64,000 bases of DNA from Liolophura sinensis (GCF_032854445.1 NC_088304.1:20969704-21033703); one strand, 5' to 3'. Shown: positions 11,690 through 23,596, numbered from the stretch's first letter. Notes: generated by a model not told the origin, from the sequence alone. Translations and numbers: made by a program.

Positions 11690-11960
11690 CTATGTGACAT
11701 GTCAGAATAAAATATGCATCTCAGTTGCGCTTTGATTTCAATTGTTCATGTGTTCTACAAGGCGACCTAATTCATCACGATGAATAAACAGCCCAACCCT
11801 TGGGTTAAGCGCAATTAGACACAATCATGAAACAGAGTGCGAGAGGTTCTGGGCGCTCTGTCCATATTTACTTACGAGAGAATTATACCTGTGTACTTGC
11901 AAAACTTAAAAATCTTAAGGTGAAGGCGTTCGATGGAATAACCTTGACACACATGTTTTG
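11690..11960 (+). repeat. Dispersed segment paralogous to 21215-21815
   Basis: It shares, in the same order as 21215-21815, 'GCTCTGTCCATATTTACTTA', 'TTAGACACAATCA', a 'GTTGCGYTTTGATT' block and 'AATAACCTTGACACAC'. The two are clearly diverged. The 21-kb version is longer because a copy of dispersed repeat R lies inside it (21500-21650). Confidence 0.5.
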
Positions 11961-12232
11961 CCGTGACAACAGATAACACACATGATGAAAAAAATGCTAC
12001 AAGGTGAGATATGTACACGCCACATGCATCGTGCAATAGAGACATTTTGAGTTCGAACTATTTCATTAAGGGTAAAAAGTCCTGCTGTATCATGTGACCT
12101 GTCAAAAATGCTAGGCGAAAAGTTGATTCTACAAATGATGGAGATAAATGAGGAGCTGATCGTTTCTAATGGAAAGAGGTTCATTTGTGATATGTAAATT
12201 AATGTCTACTGTACGACGTCGTAAAGTGATTA

Positions 12233-12430
12233 TTTCACTTTTTCGACGGCGGTCAGCATTATGGTGAGAGGAAAGCATGTAGAGCACAAAGTAAACCCAA
12301 GCTCATCCGCAGGTTGGTGACAGACTTTCCGGAGAGGAAGCCAGCATGAACAGGACTTGAAATCACAGCGACCATATTGGTGAGAGTCATCTGGGCCATC
12401 GCACCTCATTGGCGCGCTAACGAGCACAGT
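12233..12430 (-). mobile_element. SINE, family B (GGCTTCCTCTCCGG type)
   Basis: On the minus strand it reads a tRNA-like head remnant ('GTTAGCGCGCCAATGAGGTG'), then 'CATGCTGGCTTCCTCTCCGG', 'TTTCCTCTCACCATAATGCT' and 'GACCGCCGTCGAAAAAGTGA'. This is the abundant family also seen at 17725-17910 and 25084-25262. The 3' tail is lost. The central part may correspond to a MetaSINE-type conserved domain; that naming is from memory. Confidence 0.65.
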
Positions 12431-13134
12431 CAAGGTTTACACATTAGAGCACAATAATACGAGGGGTGTATTCTATTCTTGATAAGGTGTGTGATTTTGA
12501 AAAAAAAATTCAAAGGAAAAATATGGACAGTTCAAATCTGAGAGATCTGTGAATTGTACAGTATTTGTTAGTATCAACATTAACGTCAAAGTCAATTATT
12601 CACAGTGACACATAAAGGAGACGTTTTTTGGTGACCTATTCGGTTTTTAAGAGCCATGTACATCAAGAATATTTTATCTGTGTTATTCGCATGTTTGTAT
12701 ATTAGAGGTGTCAAGATCTCCTCTTCCTTATGCACACTTTAGCGGAAAAATAGATGATATTTTCATTTCACTGACCGCACTCATAGACCCCTTTAATAAC
12801 GTATCTGAGTGCTTTGTTACAATGTTCGAAAAAAGGAAATGGTATTAATATGGTAGCTCTTTCAAGCTAACCGTGTCAGACGTGGAGTTATTCTTTTTGT
12901 CGGTGAGGTTAAGTCTCCACTATGGATATGTCAATTGCCTTTATTTTATTATTGCATTTCACCTTGTAGAGTTGTTAATTATTTGTCTACTAATATATAT
13001 ATACATTTGAATTACGAAACCAGGCCACATTGTTTTGTTTTTTTGTCTCTTTAGTAAGAAATTTTTCCCCATCAGAATTAAATTGCAGTAAAATTGGTGC
13101 TTTTTCATAATTTTTATGTATGAGTGAATGTATG

Positions 13135-13465
13135 TTTACGTTTTACATCATACTTGACAATTTTATAGTCATATGACGATGAAATGCTGCTCTTCGTGCG
13201 GCAATTCGAGTCCATACCGTCAGTGTACTATCATCAATGAAGTATCGTGCCGAAGACACCAGACAAGACACTTCACCCAGTGACATTATTCGGACATCTG
13301 GCCAACACGCTCTGTGTCCTTCTTCTAACCTGTCACTGTTTAGCGCCAAGTGAGGCAACAGCAACAAGTGCTATTTTAAAAGTATTTGTAAAGACATGGG
13401 TTTGATTCCAGACCCCAAAAACTTCAGCGTGGATGCTCTAACCACTATATGTTCACCATTTTGCC
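13135..13465 (-). mobile_element. tRNA-derived SINE, family C
   Basis: On the minus strand it starts with a tRNA-like head ('AGTGGTTAGAGCATCCACGC', then 'GTCTGGAATCAAACCC'), has an about 240-bp body and ends in 'CATCGTCATATGACTATAAA' and 'TATGATGTAAAACG'. A shorter relative with the same kind of head and a 'GATGTAAAACCCAAAACG' tail is at 26420-26590. Confidence 0.55.
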
Positions 13466-14285
13466 ATATTTAATTATTTTTTCTTGGTCAACACAACCAG
13501 CAAAAAGTAAGAAATAAGATTCTGACATAAGAAATAATTTCGCATTTGAAAAGAAATCTGTGTTTGAATACATATCAGAAATGGTAAGAAAAGGCATGAA
13601 AATCTAAATCAGGTATATTTTTTCATGTTGGAAATCTTACACAAGAAAAGTAAACACATCATTCTCCCGAGAAAAAGACATAAAATTTTAGCATAATTAA
13701 TTTTTGTACTGTCAGACATACAGACAACTGTCTCTGTCTCTGCTATGTGAACAATCCATAACCTCTTGAAAAAAGGCATTGTAAGCCATGGTTATCGTAA
13801 CTTACAGTCACAATCTGCAATGCAGCTGTAAACGATTTTAAATGCCATGGAATATTTATGACGTCACTCAGGGCAATGAGTTCTTGCCGTTGAAACCGAC
13901 CTTATGTAGTTTTACATTATGAGTTAGAAAAAGTGTTCTAACTTCATTTTCTGTGCAAGAATATGGACTGCCAACATATTCATTTGTAAAGGTTATAATG
14001 TAGCGTTGTCAATGACTAAATTTTGGTAGTCAGTATGACTGATTTTATAGACAACTGAATATAGGCAACTGGCAAAACAAATAGACTATAGTACTCACGC
14101 GTGGCCAAAGTTGTGCTGTCCTTCTATGAAAGTTATCTCCCCTTGTCTGCTCTCAGTCGTAAACACTAGCAGACAGTGGCTTACTCGGCTTGTTCAGATT
14201 AACAGACCGAAAACGTATGCTTACTCTGAGTAAAGAGGCCGAAAATATCTACTTGTTATATATTTATTTTTTTCATTTATTTTTT

Positions 14286-14430
14286 AGGTTGGTGTTTTAT
14301 GCGGTACTCAAGAGTATTTCACTTTTACCACGGTGGCCAGCACAATGACCAGTGGAAACAGAGCAAAGATGCAGGTTGCTGCGCGCTGGCACGCTAACCA
14401 TCTGGGCCATGGAGGCGCCCAGCAATAGAT
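14286..14430 (-). mobile_element. SINE family B fragment
   Basis: On the plus strand 'TGTTTTATGCGGTACTCAAGA', 'CCACGGTGGCCAGCACAATG' and 'TGGCACGCTAACCATCTGGG' are the complement of the family B tail, core and head. Internal sequence is deleted. Confidence 0.6.
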
Positions 14431-14675
14431 TAAATTGCGCTTTAGAAAACAGAGCATCTCTCTTAGAGAGAAATATCAAAGACGCAATATTATAAATGTT
14501 AATGACCTTTTTAATATACATTGAGTGTTGGTAAACTAAGCAAAGTCTAAAGACAGACAAAAGATGTGAGACAACTTACATTTTATGACAAAGTTAACAC
14601 AGGGTATATGCAAAAGTCAAGGTCATTAAATAAAAGACTTAATATAATGGAAGACTTACAGTAGACCCAATAAAG

Positions 14676-14805
14676 CCAGAAAAGCAACGACAGTGTGACA
14701 GCTGGCAAATGGTCACACATAATAGCTGAAATACGTGAGAGGCTTCTGGGCCTTAAAGCTGCGCTAGCGTGCTAACCAACAACTTTACGGAGGCCCCCCT
14801 TTTTA
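14676..14805. repeat. Dispersed repeat R fragment abutting a SINE B head
   Basis: 14676-14735 matches repeat R ('AGCAACGACAGTGTGACAGC', 'GGCAAATGGTCACA'). It runs directly into 14736-14800, which on the minus strand is a family B tRNA-like head ('GGTTAGCACGCTAGCGCAGC'). Confidence 0.45.
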
Positions 14806-15178
14806 ATTTACGTGTACCACTCCCATAGATATATGCATGTATGCAGAAATTATCAATAATTAATTCTTCTATAAATACAGTCCCAAAAACCAAAAACCAG
14901 GGTATTATACAAGTATTTTTCTCTGGGAAAGCTAAAGAAACTGAATATTTCAGCCTCCGTACTGCATGTACATCACCAATAAGAAACTTATAGTCAGTGA
15001 ATATTTAATTCGTCATGGGGTCTGCCAAATTAATGTCACTGTACATCACGGATAAGGCTGGTAGAGTTAATGGATATTTTATCCGGGGGACTGTACAGCA
15101 AGTCAGATATATTTCTTGATTTCATTTTGCTGAGGGCACCGCACATGTACGTCGCTGGTATGGAAACAAGTCCCTAGG

Positions 15179-15350
15179 TATTTCATCTTTTGCCTTGTAC
15201 ATTAGAGGGTCAGTATTTCATTTTTCGCCTTGTATGTTAGTGGTAATAAAGGAAGGTCATTTGTCAGTATTTCATCTCTATCCCTGTGCATCAGTGATAA
15301 TAAAGGAAGGTCACGTGTCAGTATTTCATCTTTGGCCTTGTATACGTGTC
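15179..15350 (+). repeat. 54-bp minisatellite
   Basis: The block 'TATTTCATC...GCCTTGTA' recurs at 15179, 15214, 15268 and 15322. The last spacings are 54 bp and the first is 35 bp. 54 is a multiple of three and one frame stays open through the array, but it shows no coding features. Confidence 0.7.
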
Positions 15351-16970
15351 ATAGTCACGTATACATATAACATATGATTAGAACATTGCTGCCAAAAATA
15401 TTCATTTAATATCGGGCTTATGCCATTCTCAGGCTGCAAGACAAATTCAACAACAACATGATCGAAGTTGGTTTTGACTGTATAAAAGTATAGTGGCATA
15501 GCATTCTTGGGTTTTTAACGACGTCTGTAAGTATATCATTATCAAAATAAATCATGTAAAAAATGTTCGATACACGAGATGCATACCGTAGTTGCAGTTC
15601 TGCAGTTCTTATATGCTTTTGCCAACCTAGTAATGACGTCAGGCTTTGGAAAGGGACCAACATTAGAGTGACGTCACTATCTTTGCCAGGTAGTTTTGTT
15701 CCTGAGGAAAAAGCCTCAATCGGGTAGACGGAAGATTTCGTCCATTTATGTTTAATTGCAAAATTTTAAATGCTTTATTCTCTTGGATGGTTGCCTGCAT
15801 GACTGCGAGTAACCTGAAGTGCGTAAGTGATATGTGACAATCCGTGCATGGCAGCGTCTCTTCTCTTCACATACCATACAGTTCTATTTAAATGACGTTT
15901 GGAGCAAACTTGATGGGCGAAACACCCGTTTCAAACACAGCTGGTCAGCGCCTGACGCCGACATCCATTATCAGAGTAGCCTTCTCGTGGTAGTGCATGC
16001 ATTGTTATAACTCAATCTATTGATAAACGTTTTTCTTTCATGGTAAATGGAAGTGATCTTTCGCTACAGTGCTGTCTACTGTCATTGTAGACCCCAGGTA
16101 AAGAAATCGTTAATTTCCTAAAGAATGCATTTTTTTTTCCGGATGAGGAATTGTCAGAAGCGATAAAGGAAATGCTTGATGTTACACGTTTCCTAACTCA
16201 TTTATATATGTATACATCTGCACTTGTCGTCCACCAGTATGATGCTCGGATTGCCCGCCTTGTCATCCAGGGATCAGTGGTTTAATCCAAGCCCTTTGGT
16301 TTCCACTTCCACCTTCTGAAAGAAGAATCCGTCCTTTAAAATAACAGATAAAAGAACCATAGTTATTTCGGGAAAATTATTTTCGGATGGAAACTGGACT
16401 AAACGGCCACATTTCGTACTGAGGTGTTTGGCAGCTCTGTAAACTAACTTTTAATGTGGAGTTCTTACGAGGCCATGGGATACGTCATGTTAGAGAAATA
16501 GTAAACACGAAGCCTCGTCACTCGTACCGCACTATCGTATGGTTAAAATGTTCGGCTGGCGTCAGCGGAAACAGCTGCGTTCTCTGGTGATAAAACAACT
16601 GAGTAACTTTTGCTTAAAACTGATAACATGGCGAATTTGAGTGTGATCTGTCGTCAGCGCCAATGTCTTTAATTAGAGAAAATATTTTAATTTCAAAATT
16701 GTCCACTATTACTTTGTCGTTAAGATTCTTCAGGTCACCCGAGCCATAAATTATAGAAAAAAAATATCAAAAACTAGCCAGTGTATATGACCAAACGTTT
16801 GCAGATTCACAAAGATATTCAGGTTCACATATTTCCCCGAAAATCTCCTTTTAAAATCATATTTTACACAGTATTACGTACACGTATAGATGTATGTTCG
16901 TAAGCCTACGTGTAGATTGTATTTATTTTCAGGCTTCCAGAAATCAAGGCCTGTACATACATACAGTCCT
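15351..16970. other. Gene-free stretch
   Basis: No recognisable coding exon or RNA gene. A minus-strand open frame at 15418-15663 is unrecognised. Confidence 0.45.
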
Positions 16971-16974
16971 GGGT

Positions 16975-17060
16975 ACAGACAGCCTGGTTTCCTCCAACCA
17001 CAATGCTGGCCGCCATCGTGCAAGTGAAATACTCTTGACTAGGGCGTAAAACACAAATGA
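16975..17060 (+). mobile_element. SINE family B 3' fragment
   Basis: 'GGTTTCCTCCAACCACAATG', 'CTGGCCGCCATCGTGCAAGT' and 'GGGCGTAAAACACAAATGAA' match the 3' half of family B. Confidence 0.65.
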
Positions 17061-17288
17061 AGTACATCAACAAATTGTCACGGTTGCGAAAATATACGAT
17101 GAAAGGGTCTTAATTGTTCGTGCTCTTTACTGAGACAGTTATCCACCGATTTGGATGGATTTTGTGTTGGTATTAGGCCGAGAAAAAATATATTACACTT
17201 TTCTGCTGATCCAGGTGGAGACATGTTTGTAAACGATTCTTCACCACTGCCGGAAAGGACACAACTGTACATTTTGTCTTCCTTTCAG

Positions 17289-17377
17289 CAGTGGCTACAC
17301 ATTGTAAAGTATTGTGTTTGGACACTATCGTCCAGCCAATATCGGTCGCACTGTCGCCAGGGTATATCATCGTCAAC
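17289..17377 (+). CDS. Possible internal exon of an unknown gene
   Basis: A strong acceptor (TTTTGTCTTCCTTTCAG ending at 17288) and a strong donor (AAC|GTAAGT at 17377/17378) bound 89 bases. In one frame these read VATHCKVLCLDTIVQPISVA then LSPGYIIVN without a stop. There are no partner exons on the plus strand that I can confirm. The same interval has an open minus-strand frame (17173-17643) without splice support. Treat as a splice-site-based guess. Confidence 0.25.
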
Positions 17378-17724
17378 GTAAGTACGAAGTCTGGCGATTG
17401 TGTCTTGTCTGTAAGTCGTAAATAATAAAAGATGGAAGTACGACAACATTTGCAACATGTCACCAAGCTATTATCCATCATAGCTTTGCTTCCCCGTTTG
17501 ATTAAATCAAGGCTGCTAGACACTTGTATCGTTGTGGTTACGTTATTAGGTATATACCCTGTGTAAAGTTGACAAAAAATGTCACTGCCTTGACCATACC
17601 AACAAGACATGTAGAAAGTGTTATATGTTTTTTCGAAATGCATTTAGCATTGGCATGCATTAGGGATAAAAGCTAACGAGAAGCTGATAGACTAACTGTA
17701 TGCGTGTACATGAGGATCCTTACA

Positions 17725-17910
17725 AATTTCTAGCTCATGCTGGTTTCCTCTACGGCCGTACGTGGGAAGGTCTGCCATCAACTTGCAGATGGTATGGTGT
17801 TTACTTCGGGCTCTACCCGGTTTCCTCCCACAATATTGCTAGCCGACTTCGTATAAGTGAAATATTCTTGAGTGCGGCGTAAAACACCAATCAAATAAAT
17901 AAATAAATGA
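17725..17910 (+). mobile_element. SINE family B, near-complete body
   Basis: 'CTGGTTTCCTCTACGGCCGT', 'ACGTGGGAAGGTCTGCCATC', 'CGGTTTCCTCCCACAATATT', 'GAAATATTCTTGAGTGCGGC' and 'GTAAAACACCAATC' followed by (AATA)n. This is the best-preserved 3' end in the left region. Confidence 0.8.
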
Positions 17911-18449
17911 ACAAAGCATAGCTTATGGTCAATAACTCCATGTAGGTAATGCAATAACACAATTGCGAATATGAATATACAGTTTATTTTTGGAAAATAG
18001 ATTCATTTTGTTCAGTTTTCAACTTACAAGATCATCTTCTTTAAATACTTTGTATTTCGTGGGAAATCATTACTGGCCATGGAATCTGCAAAAATGAGCA
18101 TGGACTCTTTCTTTTTCCCCATGTTTTGACTGAAACAATATGAGGCGTGCCTTAGGACTACACTAAAACACAATACTGAACTTATATATCAAATTAGGAT
18201 AGCCCTTCACGGTCCACATGTGCAAGCTGTATATGAAGGTCGGATTTTACACGTAATTCTGGCATTTGGATTTTTCGTCCAAAGAGATGGAGTTGAATCT
18301 GTGGAAGTGTGTTGACATAGTTGTCCATATACATGTTTTGATATACTTAATAATATTCCCATGGAATATTTTCTGGTTGCTGGTGTAAATCGACATATAG
18401 ATACAGCAAATGTTATTAAGATAGCAACAGAAAACTACAATATAGGGAG

Positions 18450-18550
18450 CAAACCCATAGAAGCGACGATACTGTGATAGTTCTTAAATGGTTACATGTA
18501 ACAGGTGAAATCCGGCATCTTGTCATTCACGTCAGTTAAGGGTTTCTCCT
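18450..18550 (+). repeat. Dispersed repeat R, diverged copy
   Basis: 'GAAGCGACGATACTGTGATA', 'AAATGGTTACATGTAACAGG' and 'TGAAATCCGG' follow repeat R in order. Confidence 0.4.
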
Positions 18551-18619
18551 TGCCATGGTAGTTGAGCTCAAGTTAGTCTGGGCTAGCTGTGAAGGACAGA
18601 ACCCACGAATTTTCCCATA

Positions 18620-18752
18620 TCACACTAGAACGTTAGCATTTCCATTAGTCAAGTCATCATTGCCATATACGCGCTGTTCCCTACTAACAATGCTTGTCTC
18701 AGTATGGTGCGGATTTGCAGCGCAAGAGCGACGTGGTCGCCACGATCGTCTT
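18620..18752 (-). CDS. Membrane protein, terminal exon (cytoplasmic tail)
   Basis: Minus-strand exon after the acceptor 'TTATTGTTTCAG' (18753-18764). Entered in phase 2 from the transmembrane exon, it reads an Arg-rich start (RRRSWRPRRSC), then TETSIVSREQRVYGNDDLTN and GNANVLV, then TGA at 18620-18622. It gives a tail of about 44 residues with one Tyr in an acidic/Asn context (VYGNDD), possibly a phosphorylation or sorting site. The length of 133 bp equals one leftover base plus 44 codons including the stop, which fits the upstream donor exactly. No domain is recognised. Confidence 0.55.
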
Positions 18753-19640
18753 CTGAAACAATAAAACAAAATGGATGTTCATCCACTTTTCATATAAACC
18801 ACATTACAAAAAGAAAATACAGGGCCAAAAAATGTTCTCTGCTCACCTCATTGCTGTAGCAATTCTGGGAATCGTCTGTTAACACATTTTGTTATATTTG
18901 TTGAAACAAATTATCATTTACCATATTGTCTCGTTTTAGTTCGGAGTGTATCAGCCAATTGTCTGTAGATTTCGTTCCGTAGTTCTCAGTCAGTCAATGT
19001 GTTTAAAATAAGAGAGCCGCAGTGCTGTATCTACCATTCAGAAAGTAATCGTGTTTTACGTTTTACTCCTATGAGCTATATGAATACCTAGAAGTATGGA
19101 ACTGCCCTTTAGCTGGTTTCCACAGCACTTTACACCGTACTTCGATCTCTACCACATTGTGAGACTATGTACGCAGCCATGTATTTTCTTTCTTTGTATT
19201 GCGCAGCAAACGTTTGAGAAACGGCTGATGCATGATTGGTTCCACACGCGATTCTGTTGAAATAGACTTTAAAAAATTACGACAACGGAAAGTTTGGTAA
19301 AAGGACAACATCGTGTTGATAATAATTGTTTTATAGTTGCTTGGAAATATAAAAATAGTCAATGTGTTCTTAACTGCACGGGAACAATGATCAGTGAAAA
19401 CGTAGTTTTTAAATACGGAGTTTCAGTGTCAAGGTGTGGCCAGTTCTTGTAGCAGCCGTTTACAATTAGATTTCCCATAATTCAGTTCACAATATCCACC
19501 CAACATGTTGGTATATTTCTCCACCAGGTGGCGCGAGCTTCAGACGTAACATGAGTACTGCACTGTGGAGACTAGCTATAGGGAAAACGGAATCATATAC
19601 CATTTTATCCAAATATGCGTAGCACTGTAGACATAATTAC

Positions 19641-19791
19641 CTCTGTCTTTTCAGGACAAGTGATTGAACCAGTAACACAGTCACAATCACGGACAGAATT
19701 CCTAACACGAAACACAGAGAGATAAGTAAAGTATCTGAGTGGTTCCCAGTCTGCGACAAGAATGGTGTCGTCGACGGATGGGTTAATTCGT
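19641..19791 (-). CDS. Membrane protein, transmembrane exon
   Basis: The acceptor 'GTATTTATTTTCAG' (19792-19805) and donor 'CAGAG|GTAATT' bound 151 bases. The translation is DELTHPSTTPFLSQTGNHSD, then the hydrophobic helix TLLISLCFVLGILSVIVTVL, ending LVQSLVLKRQR. This is one transmembrane segment of about 22-24 residues followed by basic residues, as expected for a type I protein with the tail inside. It is entered in phase 1 from 20252-20377 and leaves in phase 2 to 18620-18752. NHS is a possible N-glycosylation site just outside the membrane. Confidence 0.65.
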
Positions 19792-20251
19792 CTGAAAATA
19801 AATACGAGCAGAAAGGCATCTTGTACTAAAACTGAAGAAAAATACTTATGTGTAAAATATATATACGCCAAGCTACATGTCAGCGAACAGTGGTCATTTT
19901 GTACACATGTAGCATATTTATAACAAAATGTCATATTATTTTAAACCTTTCTGGCTCATAAATTATACCATCTCAAATAGAAGATAATTTGATGTTGGAC
20001 ATTGGTGTGGATTTTACTTTATTGACAAATGTCTGCTGGTGCTAATTCCGAAATTAAGTCAGGGCCAACAATAATGTATAAGTAGGCTGACACTTTTTTA
20101 GAAATATTATGTACTAAGACACGCAACAAATGATTTTTTTCTTCCCAAATTGCTTATTTATTTGAAGCACTCGGCTTTTCTTCGCCACTGATTAATGGCA
20201 ATAATTGTGGCCGTCCAATGTGGGATAATTGTACCATACTGGCTACATTAC

Positions 20252-20377
20252 CCGTGCTGTTTGTAGAATCGGTAGACGTGGCTGAGGTGCTAATTCTGGA
20301 CGAAAAGGGCAGAGCTGTTGATGGCACTATCGTGGTCTGAGACAGTTGTTCCTCCGAAATATTCACAACGTGTAATA
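20252..20377 (-). CDS. Membrane protein, Ser/Thr-rich stalk exon
   Basis: The acceptor 'TTTTTTTGTTCTTCAG' (from 20378) and donor 'CACGG|GTAATG' (20252/20251) bound 126 bases. The translation is LHVVNISEEQLSQTTIVPST, then ALPFSSRISTSATSTDSTNS and T. It is Ser/Thr-rich with NIS and NST sequons, typical of an O-glycosylated stalk before a membrane helix. Both ends are phase 1, so the exon is symmetrical and could be skipped without frame loss. Confidence 0.6.
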
Positions 20378-20769
20378 CTGAAGAACAAAAAAACAAAACA
20401 CTCTACGCATACCAACGTTATGTATAAAGCAAAACATGTATTTTACATATTGCTTTAAAAAAGGCTATCAAAATTCTGGTAAACTTTAAAACATTTTAGA
20501 TTATTTATCTGATTTGTGTTTGATCGCAGTTGTGAAGGATTTTTCATTTCTGTGACGGCGGTAATGCTTTACGAGTGGCCAAAACTGGAGTGATTCACCT
20601 CCGTTTGGCCGGTACCAGACATACTTCATAACCTGAAGCTGCTGCCGAAAGAACTAGACATCATTGGTCAAAGGCTAAATAGTCGCACAGATCTGGGGCT
20701 AGACCTCGTTTGAAATGAAACTAAATGATGAATTTTTCCGAAATACATACACACGTATACACATACATA

Positions 20770-20885
20770 TTGTCCCTAGGCACTGTGAGACATATTATTG
20801 GAAGACTGGTCGTATGTTTCCTCCGGGCTCTGTGAAGTGAAATATTCGGCGTACGGCGTAAAACACCAATGGAATAAATAAATAT
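20770..20885 (+). mobile_element. SINE family B 3' fragment
   Basis: 'TCCTCCGGGCTCTGTGAAGT', 'AATATTCGGCGTACGGCGTA' and 'AAACACCAATGGAATAAATA'. The core is deleted. Confidence 0.6.
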
Positions 20886-21214
20886 TGTTGGAAAACCGTT
20901 GGTGTACGACCCCTTAAAAGGCCCATTAGATTCGCTATTGAGTTAAGATTAGGGAAATCAGAGGACGAGTAATTTTGAGAATTCTGAGTCTTAGTCTAAA
21001 TCTATGCGTCGAAACACACATTCGTATACAAGCCATAAATCAATAAAGTTTCAGGTCAATTATCGCAAAGCTAATTCACAAAACGACGTGTAACAAACCA
21101 CCAAAGAACTAAGAAAGTATATAAAGTACGACAATAGGTGTGAGCCACGCAAAGACAAGCTGTCAACAGTTTTCAGTGATGACGGAAAGACGTAAGTTAT
21201 GTACTTCGCGACTC

Positions 21215-21815
21215 CAAGAAATCAGTATTCAAATCGAGTACCATGCTGGAGTTTCAGTTGTCGAAGACAAAATTATGTATCTTAGTTGCGTTTTGATTGC
21301 AAGTGTTTATATAGCTAACGTGGCGAGCTAGTTCAACAAAATGAATACGCTGTCCCTAGCTCCAGATTAGACACAATCAAGAAGCAGAGCGGCAGATATT
21401 CTGGATGCTCTGTCCATATTTACTTACTTGACAATTATTTTCATGGTTATACTTAAAAAACTTGAAGTGAATATAATTAAAGACGTACAACAAAGAGTGT
21501 AAAACCAGAACAGCGACGACAGAGTAATAGCTGGCAAATGGTCACACGTAACCGGTGATATATGGTCTCTTGTCAATTCGCCTCGGTCAGGATTTTATTC
21601 TAAATGTTCATGTGAATGCATAAATGGTTTCAATTTACACGTCCCCTAGCACCATAGCTTAAGCAGAATTAGGTATAAAAAGATACAGTGATGTTAATTG
21701 CAATTTATCAAACTTCACAGGTCTAGAATTACTCAAAATGATTTGTTGTCATATTTAACATACAATCTCATTAAAACAGAAGGAAAATGAAGGCGTTGGA
21801 TTAAATAACCTTGAC
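21215..21815 (+). repeat. Dispersed segment paralogous to 11690-11960, with repeat R inside
   Basis: Outer parts match 11690-11960. The inner part (21500-21650) is a well-preserved copy of repeat R ('CCAGAACAGCGACGACAGAG', 'GCTGGCAAATGGTCACACGT'). This is either a nested insertion or one larger element with a variable interior. Confidence 0.5.
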
Positions 21816-21824
21816 ACACTAGAC

Positions 21825-21953
21825 TTTGCAGCAATAGTCGTATCAATGGCAGCCAGTGTTATACCAGAAGAAAATCCTAGCTACAGTGAAGTAAAAGTCT
21901 TTACTTACCTTTACTCATGCAGAAACCACGACGGAAATATACGTTCAAGGGAG
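21825..21953 (+). CDS. Possible exon with a tyrosine-based tail motif
   Basis: An acceptor-like 'GACTTTGCAG' and a donor-like 'GGGAG|GTAAAT' bound a frame reading MAASVIPEENPSYSEVKVFT and on to NIRSRE. 'ENPSYSEV' resembles tyrosine motifs in receptor tails, but it stands alone on the plus strand with no partner exon. Low confidence. Confidence 0.2.
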
Positions 21954-22105
21954 GTAAATGTGAGTAGGGTTTTTTTTTTTCAGTCTGTCGTAACACTATA
22001 CAATCGCGTTTTCTCCCTGGATATCGTTCTGACGTCCTTCCGTCGATAAAAAGGTACATGTTTGGTTCTGTTTGATGTTTATTTATTATACGTGACATAA
22101 CCCAA

Positions 22106-22440
22106 ATACCGGTCCCGATAGCACAGTTGGTAAAGGGACCGCTTCGGTAGCGACAGATCCAGGGTCAAAACTGGGTCCAGTCACACTTAAGACTAAAAAG
22201 AGGAATTTGCAACCGTCTCACTTGGCGTTCAGCGTGAAAGGGATAGTTAACGATCTGATTGACCCGTAATGGCTCGGGCGAAGCGGCTTACTTGCCTTCA
22301 GTAAAGCAGCCCTAGATAAAAGAGCGGTGGAAATCCGTCCTCCCGTCATCATATGACTAAAAAATTGTACGACGTTAAACCCCAAACACTCAAACCCCAA
22401 ACACTCAAACCCCAAACACTCAAATACCAAATACACACCT
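22106..22440 (+). mobile_element. tRNA-derived SINE, family A, with tail satellite
   Basis: Head 'GTCCCGATAGCACAGTTGGT', B-box-like 'AGATCCAGGGTC', body 'GCTCGGGCGAAGCGGCTTAC', and 3' 'TACGACGTTAAACCCCAAAC'. The tail repeats a 15-bp unit (ACTCAAACCCCAAAC) about three times at 22378-22425. Same family as 795-1067 (-), 39462-39777 and 61458-61781. Confidence 0.75.
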
Positions 22441-22737
22441 ATGCCTAAGCTTTAAGCAAGGGAGTTTTGAAATGTTTTGCCTCTAAGATAAAAAATATTC
22501 CTACTCTGTTCTGTGTTTTGCCAAACATTTTAGGCAAGTTTTGCTGACCTTCAGACGGTGGGGCATTACGTATGTTAAATGGGGAAAACACAGCTTTTTC
22601 AGTGACGTGTCATAAATTACAACTACCAACATATGACTTTCTTTCTTGCTAAAATCGTCTTATCCCATTTTGCTCCTGAGGAGGGGGGGGGGGTGGAATT
22701 TGCTATCATTTAAGCCTTTACTTGAACAATTTAGAAT

Positions 22738-22855
22738 AAATCCCTAACTGAGGTAAACTGAAAAGAAGCCGTATCTTACCGCTTACGTGTGACCATTTTC
22801 CAATAACCAAAACGTCGTCGCTGCTCTGCTTTTATTCTCTATGCTGTAAGTCTTA
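22738..22855 (-). repeat. Dispersed repeat R, minus-strand copy
   Basis: The minus strand reads 'GAGCAGCGACGACGTTTTGG', 'GGAAAATGGTCACACGTAAG' and a 'TTTACCTCAGTTAGGGA' end. Confidence 0.55.
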
Positions 22856-23596
22856 TTAATTTATCTTGCCGATCACCTCTCATAAGAGTTCATTATATAC
22901 AAATGACACTTAAACAAAGTTCATTGTCTCATTTTTCTTCTCCGTTCTTCTGCTCTCTGACCTGTTGGGATTTTTTTTAGAAACCCATATTATAGTAATT
23001 GATATTAAAATTAGAAACCCCTACATCTTTGACTTGTCACATAATTCAGTAGGACATTTCTACCTCTGGCGATACGAGGTCAAACTCGAAATGCCTCTGT
23101 TCTTTGTTACGTGTGAGAACACAACATTTTTAGTAATTCTATACACGGGAGGTTCAATAAATTTCAGTTAAGATCACTCCAAACTTTTTCCTACTTCTGC
23201 TTAAGACATGATTCTAGGAGGAATGTATGATAGGCCAAATTAATAATTTGTCGAGAATTATTGATAAATAGTGGAATTTATCCCTATTGACAAATGACTT
23301 ATCGACATAAATAAATGATTTAGGAATATCAATAAATGAATTAGCGATGTCGATAAAATACCAGAAATTATCGATATGGATAATTCCACCGTTTTTGCCT
23401 TCTGATAATTTTTTCGCATTCCTGGCATGTCGTAATGTTTTAAAAGCGAACAGAGCAAAACGAATGAAATTCGCCAGTTTTTTAAGAGGTGTTGTGCAAG
23501 CATCATTTGTCAAACTATCACACTGTCGTCACTTCTCCGTTTTTACTCGCAGTCTTGTATGACATTGATATATAAAACAAGTGTATTATAACGTAC

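Noticed and set aside
17173-17643. 156-codon minus-strand frame as a gene
   Set aside because: No domain, signal or splice support. It overlaps a better-bounded but still weak plus-strand exon candidate.
22378-22425. CRISPR-like short repeats
   Set aside because: A 15-bp unit repeated without spacers at the 3' end of a SINE; a tail satellite in a eukaryotic genome.
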